A stretch of 12,910 nt of DNA from an uncultured Prevotella sp. Its GTDB lineage: Bacteria; Bacteroidota; Bacteroidia; Bacteroidales; Bacteroidaceae. Position 1 is the first letter of the stretch, and each line of letters starts with the position of its first letter. Below, one piece after another: positions 7,239 to 12,910 of the stretch. The stretch lies in NCBI GenBank assembly GCA_937906765.1, contig CALCUV010000135.1:1-12910 (forward strand), in the 5' to 3' direction. A program made the position numbers and the translations under genes. The notes under the pieces were generated by a model. The model was given only the letters and a program-made list of their open reading frames with translations. It made no database searches and was not told the DNA's origin.

Positions 7239-7676
7239 CATAATTCTTTATGTTCCCCACCCTCAAGTGCCCGCTAAAAGCAGTGTGCAAGATGAAAATG
7301 TGGCGTAAATGCTTGTTTATCTCCCTAAAATCCACGAATTTTGTTGGCAAGTTGCGTTTCAAGAGTTGCTTAATTTAGAGCGTAAACGTAGAATATTCGT
7401 TCGAAAATCTATAGTCGTTTCGCGCCACTTTACTTATCTCGAAAACACTACCTATTTTAGGGCGCACAAAGTCTGAAACAATGCGTCTTAAGTACCCAAA
7501 TAAGGCGCACAATTTGAGGGTTTGTTACGACTTGTTCAGAAGCGCCAGCGCCCCACCCTATTTTAAGGACTTATATAAGAATTCTCCCAAGAGGTTTTAC
7601 TGACCTCCACTTGACAGTTCCTCTTCAGCATCAACGCAGCCAACTCCTAACTACTCACTCTTAACTCCTCACTCTC
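7239..7676. other. Divergent intergenic region with short direct repeats and a pyrimidine-rich leader
   Basis: The region separates the minus-strand hydrolase from the plus-strand transporter. It contains GGCGCACAA twice (7461-7469 and 7504-7512) and CCTATTTTA(G/A)GG twice (7451-7462 and 7557-7568). Just before the transporter ATG there is an imperfect 21-bp tandem of AACTCCT(A/C)ACT type (7642-7676). No full TAnnTTTG was found on the plus strand, so the transporter promoter is not identified. No gene is supported here. Confidence 0.5.
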
Positions 7677-9110
7677 ATGATAACTTTCACCATCGCACTC
7701 GTTGTACTCGTACTCGGATATTGGATTTACGGCGCGTACGTGAACCGCGTTTTCGGTCCCGACAACCGTCAGACGCCTGCCATTACGAAGGCAGACGGGG
7801 TGGATTATATCCCCCTGCCGAACTGGAAAATCTTTATGATTCAGTTCTTGAACATTGCAGGTCTCGGTCCTATCTTTGGCGCAATTATGGGTGCGCAGTT
7901 TGGCACGGCATCATATCTCTGGATTGTGTTCGGAACTATCTTTGCCGGGGCGGTGCACGACTTCTTCTCGGGCGCCTTGTCTATCAGAAACGGCGGAGAG
8001 AGTCTGCCCGAAATCGTTGGGCGCTATTTGGGAATGCGCACAAAGAGGGTTATGACCATCTTTACGATGATACTGATGATACTCGTTGGCGCTGTGTTCG
8101 TAAGCGGTCCCGCAGAGTTGATTGCAGGTATGACGCCCGACTGGATGGATGCCTATTTCTGGATTATCGTCATCTTCCTGTATTACGTGCTCGCTACGCT
8201 GATGCCCGTGGATAAGATTATCGGCAAGGTCTATCCCCTCTTTGCCTTCGCTCTGTTGTTTATGGCGGTGGGTGTGTTGGTGATGCTTTATGTCAAGAGT
8301 CCCGACCTGCCCGAAATGTGGAATGGATTTGGCACGAAGTACGAGGCAAGTCCGATTTTCCCCATGATGTTTATCTCCATTGCTTGTGGCGCCATCAGCG
8401 GATTTCACGCAACACAATCTCCCCTTATGGCGCGCTGCATGAAGTCGGAAAAGCATTGCCGCCCCATCTTTTACGGGGCGATGGTAGCCGAAGGTGCGGT
8501 GGCGCTTATCTGGGCGGCGGCGGCCACTTACTTCTTCCATGAAAACGGTGTGATAGACGCCGAGACGGGCAAGGCATTCTCAGGCGCGGCTGTGGCAACA
8601 CGCATTTCGAATGAGTGGCTCGGTACGTTGGGCGGCGTCTTAGCGATTCTCGGCATTGTGGCAGCGCCCATCACGAGTGGGGATACCGCTCTGCGCTCTG
8701 CGAGATTGATTGCCGCAGACTTCTTACATATCGACCAAACGCCCATTCGCAAGCGCTTGTTAATATGTATTCCGCTGTTCCTGCTCACCATCGGTGTGCT
8801 CGTTTACAGCCTCAGCGACGCGGAAGGCTTTAAGGTTATCTGGCGTTACTTTGCATGGAGCAATCAAACACTCTCTGTCTTCACCCTTTGGGCAATCACC
8901 GTCTATTTGGTGCGCCACGGCAAAAACTTCTACATCGCTCTGCTCCCCGCCCTTCTCATGACCTTGGTCTGCTCCACCTATATCTGCATCGCCCCCGAAG
9001 GTCTCTCCCTCCCCCAACCCATCTCCTACGCCATCGGAGGCACCTGCGCCATCATCGCCCTCGTATGGTTTATTGGGTGGTACAGGAAAGAGGGGAAGAT
9101 TGTGGGGTAA
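7677..9110 (+). CDS. cstA: CstA-family carbon starvation / peptide transporter
   Basis: This 477-residue integral inner-membrane protein has about 13 hydrophobic segments. Family hallmarks are visible: a first helix followed by the YG.YV...FG..(D/N).(R/Q)TPA block (residues 17-35), the D-x-IPL-x-N motif (DYIPLPNWKIF), QFLNIAGLGPIFGAI, HDFFSGALSIRNGGES, FHATQSPLMARC and GDTALRSARLIAADF. Known CstA/BtsT proteins take up peptides or pyruvate, with a role during carbon limitation. The protein is shorter than E. coli CstA (701 residues), lacking much of the C-terminal part, as is common in anaerobes. The ATG follows a pyrimidine-rich leader without a Shine-Dalgarno site. Substrate specificity is inferred only at family level. 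No terminator follows, and the next gene has its own promoter but may also receive read-through. Confidence 0.93.
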   Translation: MITFTIALVVLVLGYWIYGAYVNRVFGPDNRQTPAITKADGVDYIPLPNWKIFMIQFLNIAGLGPIFGAIMGAQFGTASYLWIVFGTIFAGAVHDFFSGALSIRNGGESLPEIVGRYLGMRTKRVMTIFTMILMILVGAVFVSGPAELIAGMTPDWMDAYFWIIVIFLYYVLATLMPVDKIIGKVYPLFAFALLFMAVGVLVMLYVKSPDLPEMWNGFGTKYEASPIFPMMFISIACGAISGFHATQSPLMARCMKSEKHCRPIFYGAMVAEGAVALIWAAAATYFFHENGVIDAETGKAFSGAAVATRISNEWLGTLGGVLAILGIVAAPITSGDTALRSARLIAADFLHIDQTPIRKRLLICIPLFLLTIGVLVYSLSDAEGFKVIWRYFAWSNQTLSVFTLWAITVYLVRHGKNFYIALLPALLMTLVCSTYICIAPEGLSLPQPISYAIGGTCAIIALVWFIGWYRKEGKIVG

Positions 9111-9124
9111 GGAAGTTTAAGTAA

Positions 9125-9144
9125 TAGCTTTGCTCATAAATTTG
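9125..9144 (+). promoter_or_regulatory. Two closely spaced -7 elements for the nucleotidase gene
   Basis: TAGCTTTG (9125-9132) and TAAATTTG (9137-9144) both match TAnnTTTG and lie 12 bp apart. A weak TTG sits 22 bp upstream of the first. The second would start transcription near 9150, about 40 nt before the preferred ATG at 9190. Confidence 0.5.
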
Positions 9145-9189
9145 CTGATAAATAATTGTTATAGACTTATGAACATAAAGGATTTTTTC

Positions 9190-10821
9190 ATGAAGCGTGA
9201 ATATAGATTCATCATGCTCTTTGCCATTTGTAACCTCATGCTTTGGGGGTGTAATGACGATGACGTTGAGAGTAGATTGCCTGACTTGCCTAATCAGCCA
9301 ATCGTCGTTTTGTTTGACAACGACGTTCATTGTGCAGTAGATGGTTACCCAATGCTTGTTACGGCTCGTAATGAATGTTTGTCACGCACGAATTATGTCT
9401 CAACGGTGTCTTGCGGAGACTTTGCAAGTGGCGGATTAGTGGGTGCTATTTCCAAAGGGGAGCAAATTGTGGAGTTGATGAATTATGTAGGTTACGACGT
9501 TGTTGCTTTAGGTAATCATGAACTGGATTACGGCATGCAGCAGATGTTTGCGCTTACCGAAAGTTTGGATGCTCCAGTCGTTTGTGCCAATCTTAAGAAT
9601 GTGCAAACAGGCACTTATCCCTACCCTGCTTATAAGATAATTCGTTATGGGGAGGTGGATGTGGCTTATGTGGGTCTTACGACTACGACAAGCGGAACTG
9701 TAACGAGTTTGAGTGACGAACAGGGCAATCCGCTTTACAGTTTTATGCGTGAGAATTTTTATGAAAATGCCCAATACTTCATCAATAAAGCCCGTCAAGA
9801 GGGTGCCGACTTTGTTGTAGCGCTTGCGCATTTGGGCGACAGTCCTAAAACGGGAGGACACCCAAATTCTCTGGAACTCATCAGTAACACTACGGGCCTG
9901 GATGCTGTTATCGACGGTCACGATCATCATGTAATTGAGGAGCAGTTTGTTAATAATAAGGAAGGTCGCCCTATATTGCTCACTTCTTCAGGAACTAATT
10001 TTCAATACATTGGTCAGTTGACCATCAATACCGATGGTACGTTAGAATCATCCCTTATCAATTGTTCAGATGGCGCAGTTGCGGCTGATAGTGATTGCCA
10101 GCAATTTTTGGAACAACTGAAGGAAGAGGTAAGCGGTGAGGGTAATTTCGTCATTGGAAGTAGTGAGGTGGACCTTACTATTTATGATGCCGACGGAAAG
10201 CGTATTGTACGCAAGCAGGAATCCAACCTTGGTGATTTTTGTACCGATGCTTTACGCGCATTTACAGGAGCTGACATCGCTCTCATTAACGGTGGGGGCA
10301 TTCGTGCTGACATAAAGCGTGGCGATATTTTGTTTAACGACCTCTATAATGTAATGCCCTTCGGAGATATGATTGCTACGGGCACACTTACGGGAGAGCA
10401 ATTGCTTGATGTGTTAGAATATGCCGTTTCTGCGTTGCCTGCTGAATCGGGTACGTTCATGCAAGTCAGTGGTCTGCGCTTTCAGGTGAATCCAGAACTC
10501 CCCTCTCTTGTCATAAAGGACGCTGAAACTGGAATGTTTGCGCATGTAGGTGAAGGCGAGCGCCGTGTTTCGCAGGTTGAAGTGCTTGACCAGCAAAGTA
10601 ACACGTATCAACCTCTTGATAAATCGCAACAATATAAAGTGGCTACGTTGGACTATCTGATTCTTGAGCAAGGCGGTTCGGGCATTCTGAGTTGCGTCAC
10701 TCCCGATGCGGAATATTACGGAGCAGACATTGAGGTTCTGCGCCACTACCTTGAAACAAATTTAGGCGACGTCATCGGTGCGGAGTATTGTCAACCTCAA
10801 GGACGCATAAGTTTCAAGTAA
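9190..10821 (+). CDS. Lipoprotein 5'-nucleotidase / UDP-sugar hydrolase family (UshA-like), likely surface exposed
   Basis: The protein has 543 residues from the ATG at 9190, chosen because AAAGGA lies 7 nt upstream and because it gives a compact lipoprotein signal (MKREYRFIMLFAICNLMLWGC, lipidated C21). In-frame ATGs at 9130 and 9169 would extend it by 20 or 7 residues. Acidic residues follow the Cys at once (CNDDD), resembling the Bacteroidetes lipoprotein export signal, so display on the cell surface is likely. The metallophosphatase domain has DNDVH (D45, H47), CGDF (D77), GNHELDYG (N109, H110), the AHLGD histidine (H214) and GHDHH (H244, H246). The C-terminal nucleotide-binding domain has NLGDFCTDAL, NGGGIRADI (367-375), MPFGD and FMQVSGLRF. 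All expected metal and substrate motifs are present, so it should cleave nucleotides, possibly UDP-sugars, to nucleoside and phosphate for scavenging. A two-part palindromic terminator follows. Confidence 0.93.
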   Translation: MKREYRFIMLFAICNLMLWGCNDDDVESRLPDLPNQPIVVLFDNDVHCAVDGYPMLVTARNECLSRTNYVSTVSCGDFASGGLVGAISKGEQIVELMNYVGYDVVALGNHELDYGMQQMFALTESLDAPVVCANLKNVQTGTYPYPAYKIIRYGEVDVAYVGLTTTTSGTVTSLSDEQGNPLYSFMRENFYENAQYFINKARQEGADFVVALAHLGDSPKTGGHPNSLELISNTTGLDAVIDGHDHHVIEEQFVNNKEGRPILLTSSGTNFQYIGQLTINTDGTLESSLINCSDGAVAADSDCQQFLEQLKEEVSGEGNFVIGSSEVDLTIYDADGKRIVRKQESNLGDFCTDALRAFTGADIALINGGGIRADIKRGDILFNDLYNVMPFGDMIATGTLTGEQLLDVLEYAVSALPAESGTFMQVSGLRFQVNPELPSLVIKDAETGMFAHVGEGERRVSQVEVLDQQSNTYQPLDKSQQYKVATLDYLILEQGGSGILSCVTPDAEYYGADIEVLRHYLETNLGDVIGAEYCQPQGRISFK

Positions 10822-10850
10822 GGGTATATAAATTATACTCGACAACAATA

Positions 10851-10914
10851 ATAGAAAACAAAAACTCCGCCTTGCAAGTGTCTATTGCTTGCAGGGCGGA
10901 GTAATGTTTTCTAT
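10851..10914 (+). terminator. Long two-part palindromic terminator after the nucleotidase gene
   Basis: The inner stem is 15 bp with one G-U (10864-10878 with 10888-10902; ACTCCGCC/GGCGGAGT plus TGCAAG/CTTGCA) around a 9-nt loop. The outer arms ATAGAAAACA (10851-10860) and TGTTTTCTAT (10905-10914) are also perfectly complementary. It starts 30 bp after the stop. Both directions could end here: the plus strand gives TGTTTTC after the stem, the minus strand TTTTTGTTTTC. Confidence 0.82.
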
Positions 10915-11012
10915 GCTCTAACTATAGATTAGAGGTTGGGGTTGATAGAAAATTGCAGGAATAATGCCAAAGGTTACCTGTTATTTCTTTGGACTTTCGC
11001 AATTTTAATACA
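10915..11012. other. Spacer with a weak inverted repeat before the iteron array
   Basis: The only structure seen is AAAATTGC (10949-10956) facing GCAATTTT (10999-11006), plus a short CTCTAA/TTAGAG pair near 10916-10934. No gene is supported. Confidence 0.35.
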
Positions 11013-11140
11013 GAAAATCGGGAAAATGTGAAATTTAATTCTGAAAATAATAGGAAAATGTGAAAATAGAAATTGTTTTGGTGCGGATTATGTGAAAAAT
11101 AAGTGATTTTAAAAGCAGATTATGTGAAAAACAATTATCT
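11013..11140 (+). repeat. Four ATGTGAAA direct repeats at exact 32-bp period, upstream of the ATPase gene
   Basis: ATGTGAAA occurs at 11026, 11058, 11090 and 11122, each exactly 32 bp from the next (about three helical turns). Similarity extends around the core: units 1 and 2 share GGAAAATGTGAAA, and units 3 and 4 share GATTATGTGAAAAA preceded by GCG/GCA. The sequence between cores is AT-rich and diverged. The last copy abuts the -7 element at 11136. This is an iteron or operator arrangement, with sites on one face of the DNA. It is not a CRISPR array: the repeats are too short and diverged. Confidence 0.8.
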
Positions 11141-11143
11141 TTG
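11136..11143 (+). promoter_or_regulatory. -7 element of the ATPase gene
   Basis: TATCTTTG matches TAnnTTTG and lies 24 bp before the ATG at 11168, giving a very short leader. No TTTG was found at -33; the fourth ATGTGAAA repeat occupies the spacer. This fits a promoter controlled by whatever binds the repeats. Confidence 0.6.
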
Positions 11144-11167
11144 CACTTATAATCAATGGTTTAGATT

Positions 11168-12511
11168 ATGGATAAGTTGCTTAAACGAAAGGTTGATGCC
11201 TTTCTGAAGGATTGGAAGGACAATCCTGACAGAAAACCACTCATTATAAAGGGTGCTCGCCAAATAGGAAAAACGCATTCTATAGCATGGTTTGCGAGTC
11301 AGCACTATGAATGTGTTGTTCAGATTAACTTTGTGGAACAACCAAAGTACAGGAATATTTTTAATGACGGGTTTGAGGTGGATGTCATTCTTAAAAATAT
11401 CTCTTTACTCAACCCTGAGTTAAAATTCCTTCCTGGAAAAACGCTTTTCTTTTTTGATGAACTTCAAGCATGTCCCAATTGTGCTACAGCATTAAAGTTC
11501 TTCAAACTTGATGGACGCTACGACGTAATCTGTTCTGGTTCATTGATGGGGATAAACTACAGAGAGATTGAATCTAATAGTGTGGGTTACAAAGAAGATT
11601 ATGAAATGCATTCTATGGATTTCGAGGAATTTCTTTGGGCTAAAGGCTATACAGAAGATTTTATAGAAGATTTATTCCAACACATGCTGGAGGTTAAACC
11701 TCTTTCTAACCTGCAACAGGACATACTTTTTGAACTATTCCGAGATTATGTTACCATAGGGGGAATGCCCGAGGTGGTGAACACATACATTCAGAACAAG
11801 AATTTCAGCGGAACTTTTCGCATTCAACAACAACTTCTAAAGGATTATGAAGAGGATATTACCAAATATGTAGAGGGGTTGGATAAAGCAAAGGTAAAAG
11901 CTGTTTATAACCACATCTCCGTATTCCTGGCAAAGGAAAATAAGCGTTTTCAAATTACAAAAATAGGCAAGAATGCAAGAAACAGAGATTATATAGGGTG
12001 CGTGGAATGGTTGGCAGATGCTGGTGTTATAAACACCTGTTATTGCTTGAATCATCCCGAACTTCCGCTTAAAGGAAATTATGACCCTAAACTCTATAAA
12101 ATATATTACAAAGATACAGGACTCTTGATAGCATCGCTTGATGAAGAAGCGCAAGAAGACTTGAGGGCAAACAAGAATTTGGGTACCTACAAAGGAGCTA
12201 TTTATGAAAATATAGTTGGCGATATGCTGGTAAAACAAGGTTATCACCTTTATTATTACAGCAGTGACAAACCATCTCTTGAAATGGATTTCTTCATTCG
12301 CGATGCCTCTTCGCTCATTCCCATAGAGGTAAAAGCAAACGACAGCGCTACTCCATCGTTAAACAATTTGCTGAAAGAAGAGAAGTATCCCGACGTCAAA
12401 TTCGGTATCAAATTGGGATACAAGAACATAGGTTTCAATGGTAAGTTCTACACTTTCCCCTACTTCCTCACCTTCTTACTGAAGAGATTTGTGGCGGCGC
12501 GTACAAGGTAA
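11168..12511 (+). CDS. AAA-type ATPase with DUF4143-like C-terminal PD-(D/E)xK-like domain
   Basis: This 447-residue protein has a Walker A GARQIGKT (29-36), a Walker B LFFFDEL (D97, E98) and a sensor-like SGS (123-125) in an N-terminal P-loop domain. The middle region has GGMPEVV (198-204), typical of the AAA_14/DUF4143 family, and a winged-helix-like stretch. The C-terminal part (about 345-430) has YENIVGDMLV, MDFFI (D374) and IPIEVKAND (E387, K389), the spacing of a PD-(D/E)xK nuclease-like core. The family is abundant and often multicopy in Bacteroidales; its role is poorly defined, with mobile or defence-related functions only suspected. Base composition is visibly more A/T-rich than the polA or cstA regions, which may point to acquisition. 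The gene stands alone, behind the 32-bp repeat array and before a hairpin at 12586. No transmembrane or secretion signals are seen; a cytosolic protein is expected. Confidence 0.92.
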   Translation: MDKLLKRKVDAFLKDWKDNPDRKPLIIKGARQIGKTHSIAWFASQHYECVVQINFVEQPKYRNIFNDGFEVDVILKNISLLNPELKFLPGKTLFFFDELQACPNCATALKFFKLDGRYDVICSGSLMGINYREIESNSVGYKEDYEMHSMDFEEFLWAKGYTEDFIEDLFQHMLEVKPLSNLQQDILFELFRDYVTIGGMPEVVNTYIQNKNFSGTFRIQQQLLKDYEEDITKYVEGLDKAKVKAVYNHISVFLAKENKRFQITKIGKNARNRDYIGCVEWLADAGVINTCYCLNHPELPLKGNYDPKLYKIYYKDTGLLIASLDEEAQEDLRANKNLGTYKGAIYENIVGDMLVKQGYHLYYYSSDKPSLEMDFFIRDASSLIPIEVKANDSATPSLNNLLKEEKYPDVKFGIKLGYKNIGFNGKFYTFPYFLTFLLKRFVAARTR

Positions 12512-12585
12512 TTTGACTTTAACAAAGGTATATCCTGTACGTTTACACTTGTACCTTTCATTCATAAACATCTTTAATCAGAAAA

Positions 12586-12637
12586 AAGCACCTGCGTCTA
12601 TCTCTGTGTTATACAGAAATATACGCAGGTGTTGCTT
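12586..12637. terminator. Hairpin terminator after the ATPase gene, probably bidirectional
   Basis: CACCTGCGT (12589-12597) pairs perfectly with ACGCAGGTG (12623-12631), and TCTGT/ACAGA forms an inner stem (12603-12617). The plus-strand tail (TTGCTTGTTC) is a weak U tract. The minus strand reads CTTTTTTC after the stem and would terminate more strongly. It lies about 75 bp after the ATPase stop. Confidence 0.75.
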
Positions 12638-12680
12638 GTTCAAAACATCAAAAAAAGTGAAGCGCCTCTCCGCGCGGTGG

Positions 12681-12728
12681 TATATTTGCCCCGCAATGAG
12701 ATACTTCTCCTGCTACGCTCTTTGACAT
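12681..12728 (+). promoter_or_regulatory. Promoter with rrn boxA-like leader motif
   Basis: TATATTTG (12681-12688) matches the -7 consensus. About 29 bp downstream is GCTCTTTGACAT (12717-12728), differing at one base from the E. coli rrn boxA core GCTCTTTAACA over its first 11 positions. A boxA shortly after a promoter usually marks transcripts handled by NusB/S10 antitermination, such as rRNA operons. No RNA gene begins within the window, so the transcript's target lies beyond the right edge. Confidence 0.5.
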
Positions 12729-12910
12729 GTTGTACAAAATGAATAACGCTTTTATTTTCAAAAATTCTATAGTTCGTAACGTCTCTATACATTTTTTTCC
12801 TTACCTTTGCACTAACTCAGTCAGCTTAAGGGCTTTCGGGGTGAGTCACAAATAGTGGCGAAAGGACGTTACGAAACGTTATCTTTGGGTCTTCAAACTT
12901 CGCAAACTTG
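12729..12910 (+). other. Leader or promoter region running off the right edge
   Basis: Two more -7 matches are present, TACCTTTG (12802-12809) and TATCTTTG (12880-12887). TTCGTAACGTC (12773-12783) and GACGTTACGAA (12865-12875) are perfect inverted arms flanking the first of them. No start codon with a convincing reading frame and no rRNA or tRNA sequence was recognised. Confidence 0.4.

Noticed and set aside
7610..7615. TTGACA as a sigma-70 -35 box
   Set aside because: The phylum uses TTTG/TAnnTTTG promoters, and there is no matching TATAAT at proper spacing before the ATG.
7911..8540. A 209-codon minus-strand frame opposite the CstA-family gene
   Set aside because: The plus-strand frame has complete transporter motifs. 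The antisense product is rich in His, Arg and Gln with no family pattern.
9130..9189. Upstream ATG (9130) as start of the nucleotidase
   Set aside because: It overlaps the predicted -7 elements and would bury the lipoprotein signal behind 20 extra residues; AAAGGA supports the ATG at 9190.
11013..11140. CRISPR array
   Set aside because: Period is 32 bp but the repeated core is only 8-14 bp and the rest of each unit has diverged; no cas gene is present.
12489..12725. A 78-codon plus-strand frame after the ATPase
   Set aside because: It runs through the ATPase 3' end, a terminator hairpin and a promoter, and has no family features.

Overview
The window looks like a chromosomal segment of a Bacteroidales bacterium, most likely of the Prevotella group. 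The grounds are repeated matches to the Bacteroidetes sigma -7 element TAnnTTTG upstream of genes, a general lack of strong Shine-Dalgarno sites, a secreted repeat protein with a type IX secretion (T9SS) C-terminal sorting tail ending in a GIYVVNGKKV-like motif, and a lipoprotein with acidic residues right after its lipidated Cys. Genus level is an inference from motif style; no rRNA is present to test it.

Left part, minus strand (1-7238). Position 1 cuts into polA (DNA polymerase I); 612 codons from its start are present, covering the 5' nuclease, a linker and an intact proofreading exonuclease. The linker holds three clamp-motif-like QxDLF peptides at an exact 14-residue period. A 630-bp intergenic region follows, with the polA promoter, two operator-like palindromes 42 bp apart, a ~198-bp MITE-like inverted-repeat element and a terminator. 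Next come a 971-residue secreted modular repeat protein with a structured ~175-nt leader, and a secreted alpha/beta serine hydrolase with its own promoter and terminator.

Right part, plus strand (7677-12511). After a divergent 489-bp intergenic region come a CstA-family carbon-starvation/peptide transporter, a probably surface-exposed lipoprotein 5'-nucleotidase with its own promoter, a long palindromic terminator, and an AAA ATPase of the DUF4143 type with a C-terminal PD-(D/E)xK-like motif. The ATPase gene is preceded by four ATGTGAAA repeats spaced exactly 32 bp apart and running into its promoter. The last 270 bp hold three TAnnTTTG matches and an rrn boxA-like GCTCTTTGACAT, and look like the leader of an operon beyond the right edge.

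The genes do not form one pathway: most have their own promoter and terminator. A loose theme is nutrient scavenging at the envelope: a surface nucleotidase releasing nucleosides and phosphate, a peptide-type transporter, a secreted esterase/peptidase-like hydrolase and a large T9SS-exported surface protein. The points most worth attention are the 32-bp-periodic repeat array before the ATPase, the triple QxDLF linker in PolA, and the structured leader of the repeat protein.
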